Origin: Balaenoptera acutorostrata
Lineage: Eukaryota; Chordata; Mammalia; Artiodactyla; Balaenopteridae
Direction of reading: 5' to 3'
Assembly: GCF_949987535.1 (NCBI RefSeq)
Contig: NC_080080.1
Span: 60,238,668-60,302,667, forward strand
Length of the DNA stretch: 64,000 nt
Shown: positions 37,285-49,310 of the stretch, one piece after another
Layout of the letters: each line of letters opens with the position of its first letter
Position numbering within the stretch: the stretch's first letter is position 1
Translations under genes and position numbers: made by a program
The notes under the pieces: generated by a model
What the model saw: only the letters and a program-made list of their open reading frames with translations
The model's database searches: none
What the model was told of the DNA's origin: nothing

Positions 37285-38790
37285 CTATGCTTACCCAGGT
37301 AGTTGGGTAACCAACATCTGGAAAGCAACAAAGTAAAACCAAGAATATTCTCTGAAAGAATTCATATCTTTATATAACCTTTGCCCTTATTCAGATACCC
37401 CATTGGCTGCTTCCAGTTGTCAGAGTTCTCCTTTGTTCCCATCCTCTTTTCAGAGGTAGATATTTCATCTCTTTGTGTCTCAATTTGGACACCATAGAAA
37501 GAAGCAAACTATGGCCCAATTTTAAAAAAAATAAACCTATAAAATATCTTAATCTTCCTCCACAACTTTACTCTAGAAAGACCCAGAAAGATTTATTAAA
37601 AGATTGCCCAACATGGATGGTTGGTTAGCTAAACCATGGACTAGAACCCAGGTCTTCTGACTTCTGGCCCTTTGCCCTTTAGGCTGTAACTTTGTGTCTC
37701 TTTTTATACAAATTATTACATAGTTCAGTTCTAGGCATTGTAAGCATAAAAGCCTGTGACTTCAAGGAACTTAAATTCTAGTTCATTGAGCAAGAACATG
37801 TGAAGAATATAATAATAATAATAAATGACTAATAGCAAATAACATATTGGATATAATTTAAGGGATAAATGAAGGCTATAGAAAATATGTACTAAATAGT
37901 CAAAGTAGAGCGATTATTTCAGGCTGAGTTTCTAGGGAACGATTAATGAAGAAGAATGGATACTGAGAATGGAAACCCTACAGAAGTTTACAATCTAGAT
38001 GGGGTTAATAAGATATAAAAAATTGCTAGGAATGTATGCTCACACACAGAACACGAACAATGCTGGAATGAAAAGTTTAGGTCAAAAAGGCAGAGGAGTT
38101 ATAGGGAAGAAATATTCATATGGTTTGGAATTGGAAAATGGATTGTAGTTAATAGATTTTGTATTTGTTCTTTTAAGATGTGTAGGATTATGACAGATAT
38201 TTTGGGTAGGGAGTTGATCACAGGATGAACCAAGGCCAGAAAAGCAGGAATGATAAGGGCAAGTTCAGAGGACAGTGAGAACATGGTGAAGATGGAAAAT
38301 TAATTAGACAAGTATTTAGTGAGCATTTATTATATGTGGGAAATTTAAATTGGGCCCAGATTACAGAGGATCATGAGTGCTAGGGTTTTTGATTAAAATT
38401 TATTTTATAGACAGTGAAGGCTCTTCAGCCTTGATGATTTTTGAACAGGATGAAACATTTTTTTAAAGTGTAATTTAAGATGACTATCTCTGGTAGAGAC
38501 AGTGAGTGGAGTGATCTTTTGGAAGGACACTGAAATGACCCAAGCCTAACATGATGATGGTTTAGCTTATTGTTGGTAACAGAGTTGGTAGATCCAAGGG
38601 TGTGGTTTTATAATATTTGATATTATCATTCTCCAGGACACAAGTTTATGAATCTTCCCTTGTCAATTACTCCAGCCACCAGTGGGTTACATTAAGTAGA
38701 TTATCCATGAAAAATAGTAACAAAATGTAAAGCACTTTATTATCAGTTCAATAACTCCATTGTAGAACTATTGGTGGTTCAGTATAAGCA
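37285..38790. other. Intergenic, old unassigned repeats
   Basis: Sequence at about 37720-37900 looks L2-like ('gttctaggcattgtaag', 'aaggaacttaaattctagtt'). 'ggatcatgagtgctagggtt' and 'ttttgaacaggatgaaacat' (38.37-38.46 kb) resemble another old mammalian repeat I cannot name. No coding signal. Confidence 0.45.
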
Positions 38791-38791
38791 T

Positions 38792-39176
38792 TGTATTAGT
38801 CAACTCAGACTGCCATAACAAAATACCATAGTTGGGGTAGGTACTATGGAAAAAAGAAACTTATTTTCTCACAGTTCTGGAGGCTGGAGTCAGAGATCAG
38901 AGTGGTTGCAGGGTTGAGTTCTGGTGAATACACTTTTCATGGCTTGCAGACACCAGCTTCTTGTTGTGTTCTTACATGGCAGAAACAAAAAGATCTCTCT
39001 CTCTCCTCCCTTCTTATAAGGCCACCAGTAATATTGGGGTAGGGCCGCACTCTTATGACTTCATTTAACCTTAATTACCTCCCAAAGGTCCTACATCCAA
39101 ATATAGTCACATTGGGGGGTTAGGGCTCCAACATGTGAATTTGGGGGTGGGGGAGGGACACAATTCAGTCTATAGC
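38792..39176 (+). mobile_element. Solo LTR of a MaLR (ERVL-MaLR) element
   Basis: It starts TGTATTAGTCAACTCAGACTG and contains 'ctcacagttctggaggctgg' and 'cttgttgtgttcttacatgg'. It ends 'caattcagtctatagc' and the next base completes a CA. The 5-bp sequence AGCAT stands at 38787-38791 and again at 39177-39181, the target-duplication size expected for this class. No internal region is present, so recombination between LTRs has removed it. Confidence 0.85.
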
Positions 39177-39177
39177 A

Positions 39178-40534
39178 GCATTTTTTTCGATATACTAGTA
39201 AAAAATTAAAATGTGACATACAAGGTGCATGGCACTGTAATTTACAATGACTAAAATAAAATGGCTATAATAATTGAAGATTAACCATAACTCCATGACT
39301 TTCTGACAGTTAAGGTTACCTCAACTTAGAAGAAATAAACCGAGTTACAAGATCTCTTTGTCAGATATTAAGAAGTATTGTGACTCTTCAGGAAACTTTC
39401 TCCTAAAATTGAATTATAAAACAATTTATGGTAGGACATGAGAATTGAAGGCAAATTAGAAAATAAAGATGACTAGTATGGAGGATTAAAAGGATGGAAA
39501 TTCTAATGGAAGGAAAGGGAAATTGGCAGAGAAGTTCACTGGAAACAAAAGTATGCATTTGGTAATTTATAATGATAAGATATTTTACAAAACGAAAAAT
39601 AAAGCTAAATATGGTATTTTCAATAATACACGAGATGTAGTTGTCAAAGTAACACCTTAGTTTGTGTTGCTGTTTAGAAGTGAATTGTTAAAGTCATGTT
39701 TTTTACAAATGTTTCTGTGGCAAGATATGAAGCAGTAAAAGTTTTGGTGCTTATTAACAAGTCAAACCATTTGTATCAGGGAAATTATAAAATAAAAATA
39801 ATGAGGTCTTACTGAGTTAATTATCACAAGATTGGTGGGTAAATTTCACCACCTTTCTACAACATGAGATTCAACCTTAAGCGAACAAACATTTACAAAG
39901 ATATCCTGGTAGTACCAATGTAGCCAAGACATTTAAAATAAAGTAAAATTTATTTTGAAATTTAAAATGAAGTTTAAATATTTACAAATGGACCTTAGAA
40001 ATGCAAAAATGAAAAGGGACATTTTGTTTTTGTTGGGATTTTAAAAATTTGTTTCCTTTACACAGAATGAAGCATCTTCACAGCAAACACTTTATAGTGT
40101 TTCCTTAGGGACAAAAACAGAAAGAAATTTCAAAATTACTTCTTGTGCTCCAACTGAATAATGAGCACTTTGCCCACTAATTCTGTGAAGTCTGGCTAAA
40201 AATTGCAGCAGCATCACAGTGTTTACACAGCTTTAGAACAGAATTGACCTATTTGAAGTCAATCTGTCCTTTGGAAATTTATTTAAATTGAACACTCTTT
40301 TCTGTGGGAAGGCCAAGATTTTTGCCAATTTATAGATTTTATATTTTCTTGGTCATATCTGACTCCAACGACATAGTTCTGCTGAATTATTAACTTTATC
40401 CCTGGTGCTGGGTCTCTTCCCCATGCTCCATGGTGATCACTTTGTGGAAATCAGACTCTTTTCCTTGAATCCCTGTATGCCATTCCCATAAATATCTGCA
40501 TGTACAATATAGTGGATTTATGATAACCCAGTCT
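39178..40534. other. Intergenic, no recognised feature
   Basis: AT-rich non-coding sequence. I see no gene, and no repeat I can name. Confidence 0.5.
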
Positions 40535-40552
40535 AAAGAATAATACACTGAA

Positions 40553-40991
40553 TTAATCCCTAATTTATCCCTCCTCCCACCTCCCCTTTGGTAACCATAC
40601 ATTTTTTTTCTATGTCTGTGATCCTATTTCTGTTTTGTAAATACGTTTATTTGTATCCTTTTTTTTTTTTTTTTAGATTCCTCATATAAGCAATATATAT
40701 TTGTCTTTTTCTGGCTTACGTCACTTAGTATGATAATCTGAGTTCGGGATTAAAGAATACACACTACTATATGTAAAACAGATAACCAACAAGTACCTAT
40801 TGTATAGTACAGGGAACTATACTCAATATCTTGTAATAACCTATAATGGAAGAGAATGTAAAAAAAGAATATACATATATTTATATATATGTATAACTGA
40901 ATGACTTTACTATATACCTGAAACTAACGCAACATCATAAATCAACTTCAATAAAACTTTTTTTTAATTTCCAGAAAACCCTAAAAAAAAG
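40553..40991 (+). mobile_element. Short L1 3' insertion with 5' inversion (twin priming)
   Basis: The right part (about 40743-40957) is L1 3' untranslated sequence on the plus strand, ending 'cttcaataaaac'. The left part (40553-40742) is the neighbouring stretch of L1 3' sequence on the minus strand, containing the reverse of 'atggttaccaaaggggaggt'. The insert is bounded by an exact 18-bp direct repeat, AAAGAATAATACACTGAA, at 40535-40552 and 40992-41009. Between the L1 end and the final A-run are about 25 extra bases ('taatttccagaaaaccct'). Confidence 0.92.
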
Positions 40992-41835
40992 AAAGAATAA
41001 TACACTGAAATCACAAGTTTTTGTCACTAAACTTAGAAACTAAAATATTAAAGATATAGTTGAAGACTCTTCTACAAGTCTCTCCAATTTAGATACAAAG
41101 TAGCTATTAAATTTTGGTTTTAAATAACAATTTTTAACAAACTTATTTAACAGGTGAAATTAAAATAGATATCTGAGCCTGACCATAAATTAATAGCATT
41201 TTTTATCATTGGAAATTTCTATTTTAAATCAAATCACTTCTTCAAATTTTAAAAATGAAAAGATAAGTATCTACTCTTTATTGTTTTAGATGTATATCTG
41301 GATAGAACTTTCAAAATATCCAGATGATTTACAGGACTTTTCACATCTCAGTGTAATGGTTCAGTCTTAAACAGCAGTGTCATCTAATTAATTTTACATT
41401 AACTTGTAGGAGTATGGGGTATAAAATTGAATGAAATATAATACCATGTTTCCAAGTAAAAGGATAAACACAATAGAAGGAACAGTAATATGGCAAAGTT
41501 TAATAAATTTTATGAATTGTAGGGCACTAAAAATCTTTAATTGATAGAATTAGATATGAATACCATTGAAAATAATAGGATTTTGAAAAACTTATAAACA
41601 GATTGAGTCAAATGTTTTCTCTAGGGAAAGACAAGTTGAATTCACTTTTTTTCTCTTCTCTAAATTGTCTTTACTGTTTCTCAGTTTCTCAAGGCAGAAA
41701 TTTTATTTGGCTGCTCGCTAGATATCAGCTTTCAACGTAACTTTGTACTTATATTAAAGAACATTACTTGAAATTTCAGAAGGTAGTAAAATCAGTGACC
41801 ATTCCTGGATAATATTTTCTAGCTGACACTCAACA

Positions 41836-41935
41836 GTGTCAGAGTTGAGTATTTACAACAGAGATTGCATGGCCTGCAAAGCCTAAAATATTTACTACCT
41901 GGGTCTTTAAGAAAAGGTTTGCCAATCTACCCCTG
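41836..41935. mobile_element. hAT-type DNA transposon relic, partial
   Basis: 'cagagttgagtatttacaac', 'atggcctgcaaagcctaaaa' and 'aaaaggtttgccaatctacc' match the second half of the element at 7632-7841. Confidence 0.75.
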
Positions 41936-41994
41936 CACCACAAACCTGGATTTGCACCCTTCGTTTCCTTGAAAAATAGATTGAGCTCCTCTGA

Positions 41995-42120
41995 GGCACC
42001 CATTTCACACTTATAAGATATGGGTAATAGTAGCTAATTCATGAATTATTATGTAGATTAAATGTGGAAGTTCAGGTGAAGCACTTAGTACATAGTAGGT
42101 ATTAATAAATGTTAGCTGGA
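41995..42120 (+). repeat. MIR SINE relic
   Basis: 'gatatgggtaatagtagct' is followed by 'gcacttagtacatagtaggt' and 'attaataaatgttagctgga', as in the 3' half of MIR. Confidence 0.75.
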
Positions 42121-43004
42121 ATTATGAACTTGAATCAAGCCACACTTTGTTCTGTATTATCTCATAGATTTGTCTATAGATACTTCAATCATTAGCCAAC
42201 ACAATTCATAATCTTCACTAATGTTATAAATAATAAGTTGTTAACCTGTGTGGAATGTTTTAAAAAAAGTCATATTCATTCATAAAATTTAATATAACAT
42301 ACATAATCATCTTTCTTACCAAGTAGCTTTATTCTGATTTAAAACACTTTGAAGAGCCTCCAATACTGGTTAAGTAGAGTAAGTATATCCCACCCTGTCT
42401 CTCCCACTGAATGCAACTAAAATCCCTGGACTGAAGGTATGGAACTGCTATCTGAAATATACGGCAGAGGGGAGATTAGAGAAGAAAGGTACTACTTGGT
42501 ATATGAGCAATTTGGCAGGGGGTTTCCTTGTTTGTTTGTTTTTTAACCTCCTGACCTGAGCTTGAAGGCAGCCCAAATGTCAGAAGTGCATACCAGCATG
42601 GACCAAAAAAAGAACAAAGAGAAGCACTGTCTTTCTGGTTTGAGAAGTGAGAAGGGAAACCATCATGGAATAGAGAGAGTGGGGGCACTTTACTGCCTTA
42701 TTTTTACTGGTATTTTTTCTGTCTTAGCCCTGCCATCAGGTAAGCTCCAGTCCTGAAACTACAGTTCCATGGTGGCAGGGCAGTAGCAGGGGCCAGGAAA
42801 GCACTTATACCTCTCAAGGAGAGACTCCTTCTCTCTGACTAGAGGGACAGTGGTTGAAAGAGTATGGAGAAAATCCCCATTGCTTTTGTTTTTTTTCTCT
42901 CTATCCACTTGCCACTTGGCTCTGGAGGCCAACTTAGCCACTGGAAGTGGATGATATAGTGGGGAGACTGAAGTCAAAATTACTCAACATAAAAAACATG
43001 AGAA

Positions 43005-43393
43005 GGGCTTCCCTGGTGGTGCAGTGGTTAAGAATCTGCCTGCCAATGCAGGGGACATGGGTTCAAGCCCTGGTCTGGGAAGATCCCACGTGCCACGGAG
43101 CAACTAAGATCCCACGTGCCATGCGCCACAACTACTGAGCCTGTATGCTAGAGCCCATGAGCCACAACTACTGAGCCCATGTGCCACAACTACTGAAGTC
43201 CACGCACCTAGAGCCCGTGCTCCGCAACAAGAGGAGCCACCACTTTGAGAAGCCCACGCACCGCAAGGAAGAATAGCTCCCACTCACCACAACCAGAGAA
43301 GAGCCCGTGTGCAGCAACAAAGTCCCAACACAGCCATAAAACATAAATGAATAAAATAATAAAATAAATTTTTTTTAAAAAAACAAACAAAAC
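43005..43393 (+). mobile_element. CHR-type SINE (long class)
   Basis: It begins GGGCTTCCCTGGTGGTGCAG. It has the full long-class body plus a partial internal duplication: 'agatcccacgtgcca' occurs twice near 43080-43125. The A-rich tail is mixed with AAAC units. An imperfect target duplication around AAAACATG lies at 42993-43000 and 43394-43401. Confidence 0.92.
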
Positions 43394-43838
43394 AAAACAT
43401 GGGGACATTTTGAGAAATTACAAGGGAAAACTCACTCAACAGACAATAACTCTGAGAGGAACTAGATGCTGAAAATAATTGAAGACTTTAAAGCAGCTGT
43501 TAAACTATGTCCTGAGAAATAAGGAAAAGCACTGTTGAAAAGAAAGAATAGAAAATCACAGGAAAGAAATAGAAACTATAGAAAAGAATCAAATGGACAT
43601 TGTAGAAGAGACAAAGAAAATAAATCATAATCAAACCACTGAAAACCAGGCAAAGAAAGAATCTTGAAAACAGCCAGAGAAAAAGATGAACTACTGATTT
43701 AAATAACTATGGATTTTTCATCAGAAACCGTGGACGTCATAAGGCAGTAGAAAAACAATTATAAAGTGCTAAAGAAATGATGTGTCAACTTAAAATTCCA
43801 CATCCAGCAGAAATATTCTTATTCAAGAACAAAGGAAA

Positions 43839-44162
43839 GGGGCTTCCCTGGTGGCGCAGTGGTTGAGAATCTGCCTGCCAATGCAGGGGACACGGGTTCG
43901 AGCCCTGGTCTGGGAAGATCCCACATGCCACGGAGCAACTGGGCCCGTGAGCCACAGTTACTGAGCCTGCGCGTCTGGAGCCTGTGCTCCGCAACAAGAG
44001 AGGCCGTGATGGTGAGAGGCCCGCGCACCACGATGAAGAGTGGTCCCCACTTGCCGCAACTAGAGAAAGCCCTCACACAGAAACGAAGACTCAACACAGT
44101 CATAAATAAATAAATAAATAAATAAATAAAAGAACGTGAATTTCTAAAAAAAAAAAAAAAAA
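43839..44162 (+). mobile_element. CHR-type SINE (short class) with extra 3' sequence
   Basis: It begins GGGGCTTCCCTGGTGGCGCAG and has box B-like GGGTTCGAGCCC. After the (AAAT)n tail it carries AGAACGTGAATTTC and then a second A-run before the target duplication AAGAACAAAGGAAA (43825-43838 and 44163-44176). Diagnostic bases 'gagtggtcccca' and 'gactcaacacagtcat' are shared with the copy at 63.2-63.6 kb and not with the other copies. Confidence 0.95.
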
Positions 44163-44390
44163 AAGAACAAAGGAAAAATAACAACATTCATAAATGAAGG
44201 AAAACTAGGAGAATTTATGGACAACAGACCTGCTCTAAAAGAGATGCTAAAGGAAATAATATCAGAGGGAAAGCTGGAAGGTCAGGAATGCAGGAAAAGT
44301 AACAGATGTGGTAAAGGTCTGGGTGAATATAATAATTTTCTCCTCTTAATTTCTTTAAAATATATACGATGATTAAGAACAAAAATTGTG

Positions 44391-44704
44391 GGGCTTCCCT
44401 GGTGGCGCAGTGGTTGAGAATCTGCTTGCCAATGCAGGGGACACGGGTTCGAGCCCTGGTCTGGGAAGATCCCACATGCCACGGAGCAACTAGGCCCGTG
44501 AGCCACAATTACTGAGCCTGCGTGTCTGGAGCCTGTGCTCTGCAACAAGAGAGGCCGCGATAATGAGAGGCCCACGCACCGCGATGAAGAGTGGCCCCCA
44601 CTTGCCACAACTAGAGAAAGCCCTCGCACAGAAACGAAGACCCAACACAACCATAAATAAATAAATAAATAAAAATTAAAATTAAAAAAAAACTTTAAAA
44701 AAAA
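44391..44704 (+). mobile_element. CHR-type SINE (short class)
   Basis: Full-length copy with standard 'gacccaacacaaccataaat' end and a tail of AAAT plus A-runs. A 16-bp target duplication with one mismatch, AAGAACAAAAATTGTG, lies at 44375-44390 and 44705-44720. Confidence 0.95.
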
Positions 44705-45528
44705 AAGAACAAAAGTTGTGATGGGGTTTTCAGTGTTTGTAGATATGATATAAATGACAATCACAGCATAAAGGGGAGAGGATAAAGGTATCTCTACAGT
44801 GGTAAGGTTTCTACATTCCACTTGAAAGTGGTAAAATATTAAATTTAAGTAGAATGTAAAAAGCTAAGTATTTACATTATTATGCCTAGAACAACAACTG
44901 AAATAACTGAACAAATGATTATAGTCAAAACTCAATAAATAAAATGGACTACTAAAAAATATTCAAATAATCCAAAAGAGAACAGGAAATGAAAAAGACA
45001 AACAAACAACAGAGGAGTCAAACATAGAACAAATAATAAAATGGTGGACATAAATACAAACATATCATAATTACATTAAATGTAAATGGTTTCAACAAAC
45101 ACTTAAAATATAGACTTATAATCAGTAAAAAAGAGAACCAACTATATGCTGCTTATAAGAAATCCACTTTAAATAGAATGATGGTAGTTTAAAAGGATGG
45201 GAAAAGATAAACCATGAAAACACTAATCACATGAAAGCTTGAGTATTATACTGACAACAGGCAAAGTAGACTTCACAGCAAGGAAAATTACAAAAAAATG
45301 AGTGACATTACATAATTAATCAAAGGGTCAGTTCATCAAGAACACACAATAATTAGATTATGTCACTAACAGAAGACCTTCAAAATGCATGAAGCAAGTA
45401 CTGATAAAACTGAAAGGAGAAATAGAGATATTCAAAATTGGAGTTGGAGATTTCAGCTTTCTTCTCCTGTTAATTAATAGGACAGGTAGAAAAAGCAATC
45501 ATCAAGAATGTTAAAAAGTTGAGCAATC

Positions 45529-45818
45529 GGGCTTCCCTGGTGGCGCAGTGGTTGAGAATCTGCCTGCCAATGCAGGGGACATGAGTTCGAGCCCTGGTCT
45601 GGGAAGATCCCACATGCCGCGGAGCAACTAGGCCCGTGGGCCACAGCTGCTGAGCCTGCGCGTCTGGAGCCTGTGCTCTGCAATAAGAGAGGCCGCGATG
45701 GTGAGAGGCCCGCACACCGTGATGAAGAGTGGACCCCGTTGCCGCAACTGGAGAAAGCCCTTGCACAGAAACGAAGACCCAACACAGACAAAAATAAATA
45801 AATTTAAAAAAAAAAAAA
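45529..45818 (+). mobile_element. CHR-type SINE (short class)
   Basis: Full-length copy with a simple A-run tail. The exact 16-bp target duplication AAAAAGTTGAGCAATC lies at 45513-45528 and 45819-45834, suggesting a fairly recent insertion. Confidence 0.96.
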
Positions 45819-47027
45819 AAAAAGTTGAGCAATCAGTTGAGCCAATCAGCTGGAACTAATTGACATTTGTAGATACTCCACTCAAGAACAGCAGAAATAA
45901 AAATTCTTTTCAAGGCAAGTGGGGCATTTTCCACAATACATGAAAACATTAAGAAACTTGAAAGAATTGAAATCATCGAAGTATATCTCTGCCATAATGA
46001 GATTAAATTAGAAATTAATTTTTTAAAAAAGATATATGGAAACACTTCCCCGTAGTTGGAAATTAAACAATACATTTCTGAATACCCATGGGGCAAATGC
46101 AAAATCAAACCACAGTGAGATACCACAACACAATATTACACATTTCTTAGAATGGCTAAAGGAATAATTAACCGACACTACTAAGGACTGGAATGGAAAG
46201 AAAGCAACTGGAAAGTCTCCTATTTTGTTGATATGAATGCAAAGTGCTACAGCCACTCTGAAAAAGTTAGGTAGTTAACTTATAATGTTAAATATAAATT
46301 TAACCATTTGACACTAGCAATCCCACTCCAAAGTATTTATCCTAAATAAATGAAAAACTTTGTTCATACAAAATCCTGCACGTGAATTTTGTAGCAGTTT
46401 TATTCATAATTTCCAAAAGCTGGAAACAACTCAAAAGTTTCGATAGTTAAAATAGATAAACAAACTGTTGATATCCCAATAAAATGAAATACTACTCAGC
46501 AATATAAAAGAACAACTATTGATACACTCAACAATGTGACTGTATCTCAAAGGCATTAGGCTGAATGAGAGAAGCCCGTCTTAAAATGTTGCATTCTATT
46601 TATTTCATTTTATATAGAAAAGTTAAGTCTACAGAAACAGAAAATGCATTAGTGGTTGCTCGCCAGTAACAGTTGGGGGGGAGAGTGTGTAACTATAAAG
46701 AGGTGGAAAAAGGGAGTACTTTGTGGTGATGGAAATATTCTGTATTCTGATAGTTATGGTGGTTACATGACTCTATACATGTGTTAAACCACAATGAACT
46801 GTATACCAAACAAAAAAAAGTTTGACTGCATGTAAATTTTTAAAAATTATGACAGCAAACCAAAATGCCAGTTTGTAATTTCTTTATTTACTTCATTAAT
46901 TAGAATAGCAAAAACTAGGAAGCAGGCAAAGATTAGGTCAAAGATGAACTTGTGGCTTCTTCAAGCAGCGTAACAGACCAAGTTGGTTGACCATTTGACA
47001 AAATGTTGGAATTAAGAATGCATTTTT

Positions 47028-48478
47028 ATATAGATCAGTGGAACAGGATAGAAAGCCCAGAGATAAACCCATGCACCTATGGTCACCTAATCTTTGCCAA
47101 AGGAGGCAAGAATATACAATGGAGAAAAGACCAGTCTCTTCAATAAGTGGTATTGGGAAAACTGGACAGCTACATGTAAAAGAATGAAATTAGAACACTC
47201 CCTAACACCATACACAAAAATAAACTCAAAATGGATTAAAGACCTAAATGTAAGACCAGACACTCTAAAGCTCTTAGAGGAAAACATAGGCAGAACACTC
47301 TTTTGCAGCAAGATCTTTTTGACCCACCTCCTAGAGTAATACAAATAAAAACAAAAATAAACAAATGGGACCTAGTTAAACTTAAAAGCTTTTGTACAGC
47401 AAAGGAAACCATAAACAAGACTAAAAGGCAACCCTCAGAATGGGAGAAAATATTTGCAAATGAAGCAACTGAAAAGGGATTAATCTCCAAAATATACAAA
47501 CAGCTCAATAACAAAAACAAACAACCCAATTAAAAAATGGGCAGAAGACCTAAATAGTCATTTCTCCAAAGAAGACGTATAGATAGCCAACAAACACATG
47601 AAAAGATGCTCAACATCACTAATTATTAGAGAAATGCAAATCAGAACTACACTGAGGTATCACCTCACACTGGTCAGAATGGGCATCATCAAAAAATCTA
47701 CAAACAATAAATGCTGGAGAGGGTGTGGATAAAAGGGAACCCTCTTACACTGTTGGTGGGAATGTAAATTGATACCACCACTATGGAGAACAGTATGGAG
47801 ATTCCTTAAAAAACTAAAAGTAGAACTACCATATGACTCAACAATCCCACTCCTGGGCATATACCCTGAGAAAACCATAATTCAAAAAGATGTATGCACC
47901 CCAATGTTCATTGCAGCACTATTTACAATAGCTAGGACCTGGAAGCAACCTAAATGTCCATCAACAGAGAAATGGATAAAGAAGATGTGATACATATATA
48001 CAATGGAATATTACTCGGCCATAAAAAGGAATGAAATAGTGCCATTTGCAGAGACATGGATGGACCTAGAGACTGTCATACAGAGTGAAGTAAGTCAGAA
48101 AGAGAAAAACAAATGTCGTATATTAGCACATATACGTGGAATGTAGAAAAATGGTATAGATGAACTTACTTGCAAAGCAGAAATAGAGACACAGATATAG
48201 AGAACAAATGTATAGATACCAAGGGGGTATGTGGGGGTGGGTGTAATAGATTGGGAGATTGGGATTGACATATATACACTACTATGTATGAAATAGATAA
48301 CTAATGAGAACAGACTGTATAGCACCGGGAACTCTACTCAGTGCTCTGTGGTGACCTAAATGGGAATGGAAATCCAAAGAAGACAGGATATATGTATACG
48401 TATGGCTGATTCACTTTGCTGGACAGCGGAAACTAACACAACATTGTAAAACAACTATACTCCAATTAAAAAAAAAAA
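47028..48478 (+). mobile_element. 5'-truncated L1, relatively young
   Basis: It begins within ORF2 ('agatcagtggaacaggatag') and runs without large gaps through the ORF2 C-terminus ('gggcatataccctgagaaaa', 'atgttcattgcagcactatt') and the 3' untranslated region to 'actatactccaattaaaaaa'. Short broken frames remain. An imperfect target duplication (AAGAATGCATTTTTA versus AAGAATGAATTTTTA) flanks it. Confidence 0.92.
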
Positions 48479-48734
48479 GAATGAATTTTTAAAATGGTTG
48501 AAGAAACAAACCATGTGAATAACTTCTACTTGATAAAATTTTCTCTCTAGTGGTTACAGTTAGGGGTGTCTTGGTATATATTCTTTTCTACTACAACTCA
48601 AATATTTTATAAAAAAATTTAGTAAAAATTTCTTATAAATGCAAGGTTCCTCCTGTAGTAGTTTGGACTTGACTTTTTAAAAATGTTTGCCAAGATGTTC
48701 AACATTAATGATCCTGTTCCTTTTGAATTCCAGT

Positions 48735-48850
48735 AAGTCTAGTCCAAGTTTTATTACTAACTAGCCATGTAATCCTTGAACAAATCATTGAACAATCTCT
48801 GCCTTCAGTTTCTTCCTTCATAAAATAAAAATGTTAACTATAGGATCCAT
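48735..48850 (+). repeat. MIR SINE relic
   Basis: 'actaactagccatgtaatcc', 'tctgccttcagtttcttcc' and 'ttcataaaataaaaatg' follow forward MIR. Confidence 0.7.
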
Positions 48851-49184
48851 GTCATCGGAAAACATCACATTTTGTGATTCTAGCAGTATTCTGTAGCCAT
48901 TTATGGAAGGAATAGCTCTGCTAGGCTTTGGTCCAACCAAAAACATCTTGTTGAAGACTTACCGAGATATTGCCTGTTTTATTGCTACATTGGGCAGTAT
49001 AAAGCCATTCTCAAGTATTATTAGTAACACCTTGACTCTGAGCCAAATTGTTAAGGTTGGGCATATTATCTATAAAAGGCTATTTTGATTAATTGCTAAG
49101 TCTCTGGAGAAGGACAGATCCATATTAGCATCATAATCTTATCTCCTATCATCAAATGACTTTTGACAACGTCATCAGTTTCTG

Positions 49185-49310
49185 TTTCTCCACCTGTAAG
49201 TAGAGGTGGTAATAGTATTCAAAAGGTTGTGGTGAAGAGTAAATCAAACAATACATGAACATACCTAACAGAATGGCTGGCACATAATAATTCATTATTA
49301 CTAGACTCAT
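49185..49310 (+). repeat. MIR SINE relic
   Basis: 'tttctccacctgtaagtaga', 'ggtgaagagtaaatcaa' and 'atggctggcacataataatt' follow the 3' half of MIR. Confidence 0.75.

Larger units (their letters stand above)
41010..43004. other. Intergenic with hAT and MIR relics
   Basis: A half copy of the hAT-type relic lies at 41836-41935 and a forward MIR at about 41995-42120. The remainder is unassigned AT-rich sequence. Confidence 0.55.
43402..46830 (+). mobile_element. Old L1, split by three SINEs
   Basis: Remnants of ORF1-like sequence ('tccacatccagcagaaat', 'ctgctctaaaagagatgcta'), ORF2 ('gcttataagaaatccactt') and a 3' end ('tggtgatggaaatattctg', near 46.73 kb) occur in forward order. It is strongly diverged. 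SINEs at 43839, 44391 and 45529 interrupt it, each with its own target duplication. It is clearly older than the L1 that follows. Confidence 0.75.

Noticed and set aside
43859..44113. Open frames reading MVENLPANAGDTG... at several places
   Set aside because: They lie inside CHR SINE copies and recur with each copy; they are repeat sequence.
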